DNA from: Phanerochaete sordida
Taxonomy: Eukaryota; Basidiomycota; Agaricomycetes; Polyporales; Phanerochaetaceae
Reading direction: 5' to 3'
DNA length: 64,000 nucleotides
NCBI GenBank assembly: GCA_019973155.2
Contig: BPQB01000094.1
Coordinates: forward strand, 58,020 to 122,019
The stretch's first letter is position 1, and the number at the start of each line of letters is the position of its first letter. Under the pieces are notes generated by a model. It ran no database searches. It had not been told where the DNA came from and saw only the letters and a list, made by a program, of their open reading frames with translations. Positions 20,253-33,566 of this stretch are shown here, piece after piece. Both the position numbers and the translations under genes were made by a program.

Positions 20253-21169
20253 TTACGCTTTCGTGAAGTCGAAGAGGGCGGACAAAGCCGCTTTGCCTTT
20301 CCGAGACAGAGCTAAGGAAGGACCTAAGCTTCATGTCTCACGCGTATGTGTACCCACTTACCGGTCGACAACTTCTTGATACCAGGTACAGCCCGCGCGA
20401 CAAAGCGAACGCCGTGACGCTTGACGAGGGCTCGTGCCATCTTGTGTACGATGTCCGAGAGCTTCTTCATCCTCTTGGCAGAGAGCTGGCACCGCGGCGT
20501 GGCGACTGCGCGAGAGCTGCAGATGTGTGAGCCGGGAAGAAGAGGCTAGGCAGAGGGCTCACTGACTACCGGAGGTAGGCAAGCATTTCAGCTTCCATGA
20601 GGGGCTTGTTAAGGGTCTGCACCCATTCCAACGCCGCGATGCGCCCGTGCTCGACCCAGAAGTGGGCTGCGACTAGCCGGAAAAAGTTGGCGAGAAGCGC
20701 AACAGAGCCCGGGGTGATGTTGACCACGTCGGCGTTGGTCGCGGTTTGTGCAAGATCGCGCCACCTGGTATCAAGACGACACAGGCGTGCCACAATATGC
20801 GCGTGGGTTTTGGCCGCGTGTGAGCCCGCGCGAAGTTGCTACAAAATGTACTAAGTCAGTACAACGGCTCTGCTCATCTGAGACTGGAGAAGAATACGAG
20901 ATACGAGAACGTACAGTATACTGGTAGGGGCTCCCTAGAGGGAACTCCTTCAAGGCCTGCTCGACTTCGGAGAGATAGAGGACGCGGTCCCCGAGAGCTT
21001 CGTAAATGCTTATCTTGGTCCGCTGCGCAGCCGTTTCTTTTTGGACAAGCTCATATAGTTCCCAGGGGAAGGGAAGGGTATCATCGGCGGAGGTGATTTC
21101 GTCCACAGCCTTGAGTGCCGCGTTCTCGAGGTGTGTGTTGAGAGCTTTCTGGTTCTGGTTTTGAAACAT
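20253..21169 (-). CDS. RNase III-like domain protein (4 exons, 249 aa)
   Basis: Exons (minus): 21169-20915, 20838-20570, 20516-20362, 20323-20253; all junctions are GT...AG and the frame stays open to TAA. The product has 249 residues. A motif YEALGDRVLYL (about residues 57-66) resembles the RNase III signature (E-x-L-GDA-x-L). Further on, VALLANFFRLVAAHFWVEHGRIAALEWVQTLNKPLM resembles the second RNase III segment (AD-x-FEA ... GW ... W ... PLI), but the acidic residues expected there are missing, so catalytic activity is doubtful. A basic C-terminal stretch (KRMKKLSDIVHKMARALVKRHG) follows. It resembles the 259-aa protein at 38,891-39,670 in size and in the EALGD motif. The family assignment is tentative; gene integrity is better supported than function. 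Confidence 0.58.
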
Positions 21170-22397
21170 CGGTGACGAACGGGCTGAAGAAATGGTTATT
21201 AAAAAGATCGTAAAGTGAGGAGAGATAGACGGAGAGAGTCAGCGTCGAGGGTAAAAGCGGGATGAGGTTGAGTGGGCGCGACGGAAGCTGGCTTCAAATA
21301 GGGCTGCGTGCTTTTCACGTGTCAGTGGACGACAGGCGGAGCCCAGTAGGAGATCAGTCTTCGTGCACCGGAAGGCGGCCTGTTCAGCGCGAGCGGGTGC
21401 TGGTCTTGCGCAGAACGCGATACGCTGCTTCGAACCGACGTTCACCACACCGGCCGGCGCGGCGCGGCTACCTAGACCGGGTCCAGAAAGGTTGAGATCG
21501 CTCGAGCAGGGTGAGCGAGCGGTGCTTCCAGCGAGATCGGAGGGGATCCAGATTTCGATGTGAAGAACCAGGACGCGGGGACATGGAAGGCAGAATAAGC
21601 TGAACATATGCTATGACATCCTCTGTTCTCGCATTTTTTCGTCCTACTACGAGACGGACTCGTCCGTCTGGACTGTCCCGTACATGTTCGCAGCGTCCCG
21701 CCTCCAGCAAGTAGAGCTATGGAAACGCTGCGAGCGTATGAGCAGGCCTCGTCCCGCGAGATTCGTACGGAAGGAACGGGCTTGTGGGAGGAGCTCCGCT
21801 TGAGAACCCTAAAGGTTGGCAGTTCACGAAATGTCCGATAGTAAAAGCGCCGTTCTCGATGTGATCCTTGTATATTGACAGGAGGAACGCACGAAAATCT
21901 CCACACATGGCCTAGATTGGAGACCAAGACCAGCAGGCCGTCGCGCCCGCTCCCAAGCAAAGATCAACCTGGGACCTGAAGCTGAAGCACTTGGCGCATC
22001 ACTGCAGGGTGCGGCGCGCAGATTTGTTGTTGGATGTGGGCGGGGTAAGACCTCGGACGATGTGCCCTCGCCATCGTCGCCGTGCGGGCTGAGAAGTAAT
22101 CGCGAAGCTACCCGAGGGATCGGATCGTGGGGCCGATGGTCTCCGGGGTCTCGCACTCCGGCGCTCATTTGACCGCGTCCCTCTCCCTCCGCCGCTATTA
22201 CTCGTGGATGCTTCATCGAAATATTCCATTTATGATGTCTTTTACACACTGTCTATCTTGTTCTCCCCAGCGCACGCAGTCATATTTACGCCTTCCGCCT
22301 GCTAGTCAAGCATGTATTGAAGCAGAACTCTCATGGGTCGTTCAGCGCATTTGAAGTCGCCGAGAGCGGTACGTGAAGGGTACGGCACATACGGCAT
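21170..22397. other. Intergenic, nothing recognised
   Basis: About 1.2 kb between the RNase III-like gene and the chitin-binding relic. Several short overlapping frames on both strands show no conserved segment. Confidence 0.4.
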
Positions 22398-23042
22398 GTG
22401 AGTTGCAGCCACCTTTTCACGGACGTCACCAACAGCTCCTACAACTTGGCCAAGAAGGGGCTCGTTTCCTACAACGTCCCGCACATCGCAAGCATCGAGG
22501 CGCAGTATATCGACGCCAACAACCTCGCGGGCAATAGGTTCTGGGACGTGAGTGCGCTCTCGATGTCATGGCGGAGCACATGCTGAAAGAGCTATTGCCT
22601 CAGCTCCACCCAGAAGACGAACACCCCAGACTCGCTTGTCCTCACAACGGCGGACGTCCCCGGCGCGCTCGACCAGACGCAGAACCGCCTGAACTATCCG
22701 GACAGCAAGTGCGACAAAATCCGGGGCAAGATAGGCAGTGGCACGTCCACCTGGTCTTCCGCTGCCACCGCACCCGCTGGCAGTTCCCCCTCTGGCCAGT
22801 GCGCTAATGTCGCGGCCTGGAGCTCGGGCTCCGTCTACACCGGCCGCATGACTGCTGTCTATGGTACGTCGAGAAGCGAGTTCCTGGCTGAATCCTGGTC
22901 TTATTGCATCTAGGTGAGTCGCACCTCTGGACCGCGAAGTGATGGACTCAGGGCGATACCCAGGCCGGGATAGATACGCACCTGCGCACATCTATCGCAC
23001 AGATCGGCCTGACCAGTTCCCTTCTGCAGCCGGTGTCTGGAC
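22398..23042 (+). pseudogene. Relic of a secreted protein with a CBM5/12 chitin-binding module
   Basis: Pieces read CSHLFTDVTNSSYNLAKKGLVSYN (22,398-22,550, ending at a GTGAGT donor), then TPDSLVLTTADVPGALDQTQNRLNYPDSKCDKIRG, then CANVAAWSSGSVYTGRMTAVYG and, after an intron-like gap, HLWTAK-stop-WTQGDTQAG. The last two parts match a CBM5/12 fold: aromatic AW at the start, VYTGGD-like turn, then a WxAKWWTQG block. Here the first W of the WW pair is TGA (TGG to TGA), a single G-to-A change of the type produced by cytosine deamination. No signal peptide or catalytic domain is recognisable upstream, so the enzyme class is unknown; a chitin-active hydrolase would be the usual context. Confidence 0.6.
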
Positions 23043-23249
23043 CGATAACGCGGCTTGCTAGATGAGCACAGCCAAACAGCGCCATCTCGAGAGAAAGATA
23101 GCTTGCGAAGTTGCAGGATATCTATACCAATACACCCATGGGAGCCGCAGTATACCTGTATGCCTATATCGTGGACAGGGATTGCGAAATGTGTAATAGT
23201 ATGTGCCGTGCGCCAATATGACTACCTGCTAGACCGAACCAATCGCGAA

Positions 23250-25520
23250 AGAGAAGGAAGCCTACAGATACAGCGAAGAGTAGAGAATGGCCGGATTCGG
23301 GAGCTCGAGCATCTGCGGCTACCTGCCAAACTTCGCTTGCAGCTCGGTGTTGCCGATTGCCTTCGCCGCCTGGTCCTTCTGGCGGATGAACTCCTGCAGC
23401 CGGCGAAAGACACGGATGAGACTGCCTTCGTATTGGTCGGTGAGCTGGAGCGGAGGTCAGCGCCATAGAAGGACATGGATGCAGGAGATACAGACTTTGC
23501 AGAATTCGGAGAAGGACGCCCTACGCCATCACTGCTCGACAGCGTCCATGAGCTCGACCTCGAACGACTGCACGTGTTCCTCTTAGACGATGGGAAGCTT
23601 CGACTTTGTCGACACCTTCGCTATCCGGCGGGAAATCTCTTGCATGACGCGCAGCGGAGTGGCGAGCTCTTCCTTCCGGCGAGTTTGTGGCGAGCTCTAT
23701 CGACACAGTCAGTTTTACACCGGTGAACATGGGCCCAGGAACCTACGGACCTTCTCGGTGAAGACAAAGCAACTAAGCAGGCCCGCGCACTGCTCAGGGA
23801 AGCGGGTGTTGAAGATGCCGTTGGTGGTGAGCTCCGTGAGGAGCAGCTCGTCGCTAGTGCTGTGATCGCACGCGACACGTCCCTTCATGTCGACGATGTC
23901 GGCGGCTGTTCGTGAAGCCGAGGCAGTGGAGCACGCGCTTACGCGTCTTGAGCTCCTTTATCTGCAGACGTCGTGCGTCGCCAGGATCTTCTTCTTGAGC
24001 TCGCGGCAGCGGTCCGATACCTTGACCTTCTGCTTTGACAGCGTGTACAGCTCCGGCAGCCGCGCGTCCTGGTGCAGCGGGATCGAGTTCAGCTCCGTGA
24101 TCGCGATTTTCTGCACGCAGGTCAGCACTGCGCTGGTGTTTACGCGAGAAGAAACGGACCTTGACGAGCTGCGTGAACTTGTTGTCGGTAATGTGCATGT
24201 TCTGCACGGGGTCCAGCAGGAGCATGCCGTCCGGGAACCGCCTGCGCACCTCCTGAATCGTCTTCCAGACTGTCACGCGCGCTTGAGGCGAGCGGATGTC
24301 CGTGGTCAGATACGCCCGAAGGTGGCTTACGGATTCAGGCGTAAAGATGAGCACAAACACGACCTCCGGGTCGCCCTTCTGGCCTGATGGGCAGGGAAAG
24401 AGGCCAGCGAATGTCGGAGTCATAATGGAACGGTCCTTCGACAGGCTGCCACCGGACGCGCAGTTCAGGAGCACGTCTACGACGTACTGCTCGTGTGGCG
24501 GGATCTAATCTACCACGGGCATGGGCCGATTCTAGAAGTAAACAGTGGATGAGCTGCGGTCGTAAGTGCCTGCCAGACAGGTCCATGTACCTTTGGCGTC
24601 TGGCGCTTTTGGTCGTTGTTGATGATGCCTCAGCCGAGGTCCAGGTCCTTGTACTTGATCTTGATAAGGCGGCCTGGCTGCAGGAGCGGAAGGCTGGAGC
24701 TCGGGTGGGGGATGACCTCGCAGAAGTCTGCCGCCAGCTGGTCGAGCTGCCGGCGGTACTCGTAGTACTCGGACACGAGCTCCTGATCGTGGACGATGAT
24801 GGCTGCTTTCTTCTACTCTTCCTTCCGGACTTCTGACACATGAAGGATCAGCACTTTCGCAAGAAGCACGTCATTGGGAAGCTACCTACCGTCCTCCAGC
24901 ACCGGGGCACCAGCTCTGGAACTGGAAGAAACATCGCTGGAGCATGTACCCGAGACCGACGCCCTCGACCTTCATGGGGTTGGGGACCGTGCTGTGGCCG
25001 AGGTGGTACGCCGAGTTGAGGCGGTCGGCATCGCCCTTGATCATTTCCTTCGCCGCGACGGGCTCGAGCTTCTCATCGCACATCACGATGTCGACGTCGC
25101 GGTCGTCAATGCCACGGCGACCGGCGCGTCCGGACGTCTGGATGTACTCGCCAGACAAGAGGTTACGGAACTCGCGTCCGTCGAACTTGCGCGCGGCGGT
25201 AAAGGCGACCGTCCACGCAGGCATGTTCATGCCGATGTAGAATGTCTCCGTCGCGAAGAGCACCTTGATGAGGCTCTCCTGGAGGAGGATCTCGATGACA
25301 TCCTCGAGAACGAGAAGGAGGCCGCGTGGCTGTGTCAATGCCGATGGGCGGGTTGAATTCGTTCGCGATACGCCGTGTGTGATGACCGTAGACTGCGCAG
25401 TTGGCGTCGAGTTCGAGCGAAACACCCAGTGTGTGTGGACGCGCTCTGCGCTTGCGAGCTGGGCAGCCGCGCTTGACGCTTGAAAGCTCTCGATATCGCG
25501 GACGCGCGCGCCATGGCGGC
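23250..25520 (-). pseudogene. Degenerate Mtr4-type (Ski2-like) exosome RNA helicase
   Basis: Mtr4 feeds RNA to the nuclear exosome. In the minus direction the best segment (about 25,310-24,890) reads [35 protein letters not shown] ... [51 protein letters not shown] ... [11 protein letters not shown], which carries helicase motifs V and VI and the start of the winged helix. Downstream segments in shifting frames match the arch/helical region ([62 protein letters not shown]) and the C-terminus (YEGSLIRVFRRLQEFIRQKDQAAKAIGNTELQAKFGR), followed by a stop. Frameshifts, stops and the absence of motifs I-IV show that it is not functional. Remnant intron boundaries indicate a duplicated genomic copy. 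Confidence 0.83.
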
Positions 25521-28500
25521 TTCTCACAGCGCAGAGTCGGGGCTGTTCGTCGCTTCGACAGCGATCTGCGGGGTGTCGTCGACGGCTTCCGTGCGAGCGG
25601 CATCGAGCTGACCGACCTCGTCAGCGCCATCCACGCTCGCGTGCTTGTGCCGCAAATGCGAGTCTTCGTCATCGTGGGAGTCTTGGCATGCGGTTTCGAA
25701 GGTGTCGGAGTCACTCTCGCAGTCGGGAGGGTCCTCGTCGCCGCTTGCGTTCTCGACTGGCCCGCGAATGTACCCCTCCCCCTCAAGGAGAACGCTCTCC
25801 TGACGCAGAGAGGTAGCGATGACCGGCCACGAGGCGATGTGCGCAGCGCAGTCGAATCTTCGCGCAGAACGCGCGGTCGTCGTGGACTCAAAGGGCAGGG
25901 CAAGTGACGCGGTACAGACCGCGAGTCTTCGGAGTTGTGCAGAGCACCATGTCTTCGCGATGAATATGCCGCAGCCGCCGATGACGATCGAGTATCCAGC
26001 GCCGTTGGAGCGTCCCAGCGAGCGGACCGTCGCGGACATTGACCTGGCGAAGTTGACATCGCGCAGTGTGATGCCCATCCACGAGTCGCCGTTCGGCACG
26101 AGGGGCGACAAGTTACCCTTGCCGTTCGCGATGAAGCGCGCGCTCTCGGCAGGGCGGGCAGTGCACGCAGGGGTTGGGCGGGAGTTCTGCGATGTGGTGG
26201 GGCGAGCGGGGCTGCGGTGGGGGAAGGCTGGCAGGAACGCAGCTCCGTGGATTTCAGCGTCGCAAAGCCGACTCTGTTACGCCAGTCATCGGATTCGTAC
26301 GAGAACGTCGGTGACATAAACGGATGCAGCGATGCCGGGGCACGGCGGCCGGCGAAGGTGTTCCTGCTATGCGACGGAGTGACGATTCAGCGACAGGCAA
26401 TCCAGACAGGGCTTTCGAAAACGTACAGTGAGCACTGGAGGGCTTGCGGACGCCCACAGAACACGCGAAAGCCTGCATGCGCCTACGCCTTGGGAACGCT
26501 GGTGTCGGCTCGCAGACACCAGGTCGACATGATCCTACGGAGTCAAACGATGTTCGTGACCGGGTTTGCCATAGACGAAGTTTTGGACGCACCAATGGTC
26601 TGCTCCTCGGACAGTCGGTGAGCCAGAGCGCGAGCCGCCGTCCGTCCGTGCGGGTGAGTGTGGGAGCAGTAGTGGGCACAATGGGCTGGTGTGGACATGT
26701 GATCTTCCACCATCAATGAGACCGATCCATGGACCTCGATCCGGTCCATGGGACACAGAGGTAGATGCTGGATGACTATCGCTCCCAGGTCAGTGGCGTG
26801 TGCGAGGTGATCTATTCTCAAATCTCGCGTGAGCAGTGACATGCATGAAAAGGGACAGCTCCGACGCACCTTGTCGTACAGCCACGTCACTAGCATAAAG
26901 GAGTGCACGAAGAAACAGTCTACCTCGCGGGTAATAGTCTGAGTGGCTCGCATTCGTATAGCGGGTAGAGACGTACCTGTGCTAGTGATCTCGTCTTCGC
27001 AACACTTCCTTTCTACATTGCATCTTCTGCGGCAAATGGTCTCGGGGTAGGTCTTCGATGGCTTTCGCACTAGCCTCGGCTGGACGAAGGCGAGGTTTTC
27101 TCAGTAGAGTTCAATATCCAAGAGAGAAAGGCCGACGGGCCGAGCTCGATCTGCGCCAGTTGTCTGGATGTGATATGTCATGCTTCATCCGGTATGTATC
27201 GGCGTAGCGGTGCGTACCTCTAATCTCACAAATTGCACCAGCTGTCCCGCCGTAGAGCCCACTTGAGCCGTCTGCAGTCACAGGGTTTTCCTACGACCGC
27301 TCTCGCCACATCTACGCACAATGCGTCCCCATTGATTTCTATATTGTTGAGAATGTAAGAATAGGCTCTACAAGTTGAAATGATGAGGAACGCACAGCGG
27401 TTAACAGCAGCGAGCGTTGAGACAGAGCTGAAGTGGGCGGCGGTCTGGTACGTCCACCGTATACCATACGCGAATCTATGGTTCGGCGTATTAGCGTTGA
27501 TCTACCCGCTGAATATTTAGCACATGCATATAGGTAAGCATTTGAGGCAATTATCTGGCGCATCGCCAGGGCGAAGGTGAGCACGCGAAGGTACCCCGCG
27601 TGATTTGGATGTCGAACAGGGTCGAGTATTCGTCCCGGGAGGAGCCGCTGCTGATAGTCAGCGTCTGATCCACTCAAGGAAGGAAGCAGTATGAGATATA
27701 ATACGCCAGGATGGGGGCACATGCTCTCACCTTGGGAAAAGTGGCGTGTTATTGGGACCTGGCTCCCGCGCGTTGGAATCATTTCGATCTGAAGACATGT
27801 ACCAGCCGAGGGATTCATGGCCATTACATCGGAGGCTCTCTGCCACATGAATAGTCATTGATTTGAATTGGACGTGATGACTGGAATCAGGCTGGAGGCC
27901 TGGAGGAACAGCAGCAGATAGGTAGCAGGGGCGGTCGTGGTCGAGGCAAAGAGAGTAAGGCGCTTGCTCGGCCTTTTTCGGCAGGGCGCATCACCGACGA
28001 CGCCACCACGAGATCGATCGGGCACCCGCATGGCTCTTCCCTCCGTCTTGTCCATCGCCCACTCTCCGCGTTCGTCGAGATCCCCGGCGCATTTACGAAC
28101 ATACTGCCCGTACGTACTTCGCCAGCGTATCTGGAACGCATCGTGCGTGCGAATGCTGACGTCTGTGGTACTACAGGCCCAGCCTTGCTTTGAGTTTGGC
28201 TGCAAACCTAAGGCCCGCGAGCCAGAGCGGGGTTCACCCATCTGACTTTGATATCTGCTTCAAGTACTGTCGGAGCGCTGATCGAGGATCCTTCGTAGGT
28301 CTCCAGTCCCACACTTTGAACTTTGCGGCAGCACAGCGTTGGACATCGGCGCAGCCAGGCTGCAATTGCTATGCTGAACGAGCATCTCGACCTGCAAAGC
28401 GGTATTCCCGTAGGTATGCGACGTCACACTCTATCTCTTCATGACGCCGGGCGCTGGTTTTAGCTGTCGGTCAGGCTGGACGCCGCATGTAGCCCCGATG

Positions 28501-31500
28501 CAGTCAATGCTCTGGCGGGGAGCATAGACGTGCTAAGATAGCAGTCCAGCTGCCTGACCTATAGTGCCAAGCTAGCCCTCAAATCATCGCGCTGATTTAT
28601 TCCCACAGATGCCAAAGAAGAGGCTGATTATGGATGTAGGACTGGACATTCTCTCAGCGAGCTTGCTCACTTGGCTAGCATCGAGTCCAGCTTCCAATCC
28701 GCAGTTTGAACATCAAATTCACAGCCACAATCTTCGCTCAAGTCTATGGTTACGCTCGGTTGGGTCCTGTGGTAGATGCATTCGATTCTCGATTCTGCTG
28801 CAGGCAGGGCCATGGTGAACCGGCTCAAGTGGGCTCGAATTACTGAACCGCAATCACCAAAGGGTCGTTATGGACGTCGCAATGTGGTACGAATGGAGTG
28901 ATTGGCCTTTCCAAACGAGCTTCCTACCGTTTTGCTTACCCTATCCTCCAGACATCCCTCTCCACCGCATCGCTCGCGAGACGTCCAGAACTCTACTTTG
29001 CCCTGGCGCCTTGCCTGTACCCTCACAGTGCGTCTTTCATATAGCGCAGATGCCGGCCTTGTGTTCACCTTCCCAAGCAAGACTCTCGACGCCGCGCCGC
29101 TCCCGCTCGCGGAACGTTCGAAACTTATGCGAGGAGGTGCTGCTCGTTCCGCCTTGGTGAGTCCCGCTAGTCGCAAGTGCGGACGTGGTACTTACCACAT
29201 TCAGCAACGCGCTCTGTGTCGGCGACATTTCCTACTGGTCAACTGATGGTCGAAATCACGCTGCGGCGCCCCCGCGTTGAGTCTCGCGCGCTCCACATAC
29301 CTTTGACCTCGTACCTACCAAACGTCGCCAGCCCTATCATCGAACCCGACGCTCTCCTCGACGGAAGCCGAACACTCGAGTCTGCACGCAGGCCTGGACG
29401 TTTACTTGGACTTGACTCGACGGCAGCGGGCTGCACGCGAACCACGGTCAGCGGCGCGCGTATCGTGGCATCGGAGACATTGGTCACTGAAACCCTCTAG
29501 GCCCGCTGTCCGAAAGCCGGCAGGCCAAGAATCATGGTCGCACTACGCGGCGTCGACAGACTGAGCAGTTCCAGCGCGCGCGTCTTGCGCATGACCACGG
29601 TGCCGACCGCAGAGGCCTCGCGCGTGGACGACGCCGTCCCGATGGGCCCACCCTCCGGACATCCAGAAATTGACTTTACGCCGCCGGTCCCTCGCGCACG
29701 ACGACCGTCGACGCCCTCTCGAGCACAGACGTCCTGTCTGCGCCTGCTGGATGCCTCCGTATCCGGAGCGTCATGCACGACCGCCGCCCCGCTTCCGGGA
29801 CGTCGTCAAATCTTGGTTCGACTGCCGGCATCGGTGCACTCGGAGACGCCCGCAGAAGCAAAGACTCCTCATCCCGGCAACGCGCACGTAGCGCACGCAT
29901 CGGACGGTAGCCTCTGCACGTTCAAGGGCGGCTGGACGGCCAGAGTGAGGAGATCAACGCCCGAAGGCCGCGCGCCGCCTGTGCGACACTCTCGGTAAGC
30001 ACTGACAGAAACATCGTGCACGTACAATTACTCACCACGATGCGCAGTAGCAGCCGACGTGCGCGCTCCGCCAAAGCCTTCGCCGCTGGTTGTCGGAAAA
30101 CCGAATTTCGACGGTCGGGCCTTCGTGCACGCTGCGCGCAGACAGCAATTGTAGCCAGGACAGCTCGAGGTTAGGACTCTTTACGTGCTACCGGCGGCGT
30201 CGTGCTCACTGGGGTGGCTTCGGCAGCCGCGGCGGGTCACGGCCCTCGCTCGCCGATTGGCAGATGTTGGCTCTCGACGTGCAGGCGGTGCGCGGGTGTT
30301 TGGATATGTCGGGCAGCGCCAGCCAAGGCTCAGAGAACGGCCATGGTGCGCGCCCATTGCAAATGTTCAGGAGAATCGCACTAACTGAGTATCTCCTGCG
30401 GCAGCGGCGCCGCTCGTCAGGCGCGAAGACTTCGACTACCACTCGCGAACCTCGGGCAGGGACCTGAGCGCCGCGCAGGAGGTCAGCGACGACTCAGAAT
30501 GTGCAAATACAACGCACTCATTGTGTACGCGTTGGCAGGACCCTCGCGCGGCACGCACTGCGACACCCCTCATCGGATGGCGAAACCTTGTATATTGGTC
30601 CCAGGGAGTTCCGCAGCCCCTTGGCGGCGGCGGGGACGGCCAGCGTCGTCCCAAAACGAAAACCAACTGCGTAAGTATTGCTCTACTATGTGAACCTCTC
30701 GCTGACCGGCTGCTTTCTGCAGTCGCGGCCACCTCGAATGTCAACGCGCGCACCTTGCGCGAGCCACTCGACGGCGCACTATGTCAGTACAGACTAAGAA
30801 AGCAGACCAACCACGTACTTACCTCGATCATGTTTCCACAATCCGAGCGCGGCTCTTGTCGAGGCCCTTTCTGCTGGACGACAAGATCTCGGATTCTGGA
30901 CGCCCAGGCTTCACGCGCGTACCTACTAAGAGGCTATCAACAAGGTCAGCACGTATCCGGAACGCGCACGAACCACGCACTTATGTCTCTTGCTGCGATA
31001 TCTGCTTGTATTTTAATTGGTGCCTCTAATCTGCTTCCCTAACCTATGGCCTTTGCTAGTGCGATTTTTTCGTGAACGGCCAGTAGCGGCCTGGCAGGAC
31101 CCGGGAAACCCTTTTCCGTGATCGCAATTATAGCAAGAATTTCGGACGTTAGAACGCTGTACAGACCCGTAGTTCTGACGGCGTTCGGCAGGTCGACCTT
31201 CTTCCACGGCCGTTCTTGCGCAAGGCAAAGATCATAACGGTATGCATCATGTTTCACGCGTGAATAGTCGTTCACTGACGTATGAATGTTTCAGCAGTTT
31301 CCTCAGTCTGCTTTGCGCCGAAGCTACAAATGGTCGGGCGTGAACGGCTCGTCTCACCATACACTTCAAAAACGCATTTCACGTATCTCTACAGAAGCAC
31401 AATTGTTTCTGCACCTGTCAGATCGTCGGCGACAAGGCGTGCTTCGCGTGAATGTACGCCCACAGAAACGCGAACATAGCACTCCGCCGGCTGCATCACC

Positions 31501-32179
31501 GTCATACGCTCTGTACAGCGCCCAGGCGAGCCGAAGGAATGGAATCCAGAACTCAAGAAAGCTATCGCACGCTGGTGAGTGGGGCAAGTACTGATTGGTC
31601 GCCGTAGTGACTCGACTGGCTGAAACTGATTGAGACTGACCTAGGAGAACCCTTCGATCCGCACTTCTTTTGGTGCCTCCCGCAGCCAAGCAAAGTAGCG
31701 ATCTTGCGCTACCCGCAGAGTACAGGACCACGGGTCTGTGAAGCACAGCATCCTGGGTTATTGTGCTAGATCTGGTGGGTATCCCTTATACATTCATGAC
31801 CTCCAGTGCGGTCTGCTAACGTGCCATCTGAATATGCTATTCCCGTCATTGTAGCTCCTAACGTCGTAGTCTATGGTCATCTATGGGTTGTTGTGTGTTG
31901 TATTATAGTAGTACATGCGTGATAATGTATGCCGTCACTGGTACAGGATGAACTTTCGGAGGCCCAAGAATAGGAGGGATAAAGCCACACAGTCCGGGCT
32001 TGTCGGGTAGAATGCGAGTTGTGGGCTAATATGCGTGCAGAGACTCCTCGAGCTAGTAATGTAACTGAAGGATAGGGATAGGGAAAATGTGGATCTTGCG
32101 GAGAGGTTGGCGACCGGGGTTTGTTAGAGAAATGGACTATCACGCCCCAGTCATTGTGCACCATTTGACACGACTGATA
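25521..32179. other. Large region of broken frames, no gene identified
   Basis: About 6.7 kb. A minus-strand frame at 25,524-26,111 (with MGITLRDVNFARSM and YSIVIGGCGIFIAKTW) and minus-strand frame 31,039-31,275 look protein-like but are isolated and unidentified. Plus-strand frames at 28,900-29,170 and 29,534-30,470 are open in several phases and probably reflect composition. No RNA gene, inverted repeat or known transposon was recognised. The region may be a stack of decayed duplicates like its left neighbour. Confidence 0.35.
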
Positions 32180-33566
32180 TCACATGTCATACCCTGCGCC
32201 ACTCCTGTATGGCAGGAAGAGGACCTACATTGAAGTGTTAGCGTGAGTGTGAAAGCCGTTGGTGCGTACGCACCTTTTCCGCTGGAGCTTCAGCATCGCG
32301 CAACACCGCGTCTTTGAAACGAAGGTAGACGGTGATGCCTGCTACCGCGCATTCGGTATTCCCACAGAACGCGACGATTTCGGGAATGAACGTAGCAAAG
32401 AGCGCCCGCGCGAAATGGGCGTCGGTGATAGGGTGTACTGCGAGCTGCTCCCGGATGCGAGAGCACACGCGAACCAAGTACTCGGGAACGCGAATATACT
32501 GGTTGCGTCTGCCGATCCTGATCGTCTTCCAAGCCGTATCGGGAGCGTGTGGGCAGTGCTTGAACTCCCACTCGGCGATGTCGTCTAGTCCACTGAAGTA
32601 AGGCAGCATCCAGACACCCCTCTTCTCGTGGATTGTGGAGTGTGCCGCAGCGACGCATCGAGCCATGTAGTCTCTGTAGTCCTGGGTGAGATTCAGGCTC
32701 TCGAGCTGCGGAAGGAGAACGTGGCGAGGTTTGAGATGGAGGGCGTGGGTTGCAATGGTGATTCCAACTCCCCAGTTGACTTCCAAGGCGATGGCAAGAC
32801 AGGCGACCGGGTCGGAGGTAGCGAAAGTGCAGAAGCCCGGATTCACGAACAACCACAGCCACTGCTTGAGGTAATGGTCGTCGCACATTCTGATGAAGCC
32901 GAAGAGATCCTGCATGTCTTCGAAAGCGGGCGGTATGGCTTTGCGGCACATAAGGAGAATGGTGCGTACTGTCGGATCTGGTAAACGAAGTAGGAAGGCT
33001 GGGAGGATGACGTGCGCCGGCAGGGTTTGTCCACGGGGAGGAAATGGCCGCAGGGACTCCACAAAGAGGGAGGACAGCGCATACAGCTGCCGTTGGCAGA
33101 TCTTGTACAACATATCTTGCTGCCGAGATACAATGTAGATATCTCCAGGGGAATGTTCGCCGAGCAGACCTTGTGCGTACGGAAGGTTGAGGATGGCTGG
33201 TTTGGAGGAGACGAGCTGGGTTGAGGACACCGCTGCCGCGGAAGCTGATGTAGGACTAGTTGCAGGGTTCGTGTCGCAGTCTTGCCGCGGAGCCAGCGGT
33301 GGATCGCACCGGATGCCAGGCAGGAGGCCGGCAGACGACGCAGAACGCTTGAGGGGGCGAGCAGGGATAGTGGCAGAGCGCAAGGAGTTCGAGGGGTAGA
33401 CTGTCGTTGCGTATGCCGCTGTGGGCGAGGCTATCGCAGTCGCGGGGCAGGTAGTCCATAGATGTTCTGTCCTCGACGGCGCTGCCGCCGTTGACGCGGT
33501 GTGCGGGCGCTGAGAGCTAGATTCGTCGCTGTACTTTGCATGGTAATCTGCCAAGGTCCTGTCCAT
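32180..33566 (-). CDS. BTB/POZ-like protein (445 aa)
   Basis: Exons (minus): 33566-32274 and 32224-32180; a GTGCGT donor and TAG acceptor join AEK to VLFLPYRSGAGYDM. The N-terminal 135 residues are low-complexity Ser/Ala/Pro. The core starts at GDIYIVSRQQDMLYK and continues LYALSSLFVESLRPFP ... LPDPTVRTILLMCRKAIPPAFEDMQDLFGFIRMCDDHYLKQWLWLFV, which follows the BTB order of secondary structure (GD-hydrophobic strand, hairpin, helix pair) seen in many Agaricomycete BTB-like proteins. Downstream, FCTFATSDPVACLAIALEVNW aligns with FTTFAESNPAECFDFADSIKW in the gene at 36,985-38,078, so the two are paralogues. BTB proteins often serve as Cullin-3 adaptors or oligomerisation modules, but this divergent fungal group has no assigned role that I know of. 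Confidence 0.72.

Noticed and set aside
23250..25520. Functional Mtr4 gene
   Set aside because: Frameshifts, stops and the missing N-terminal helicase motifs cannot be repaired by splicing.
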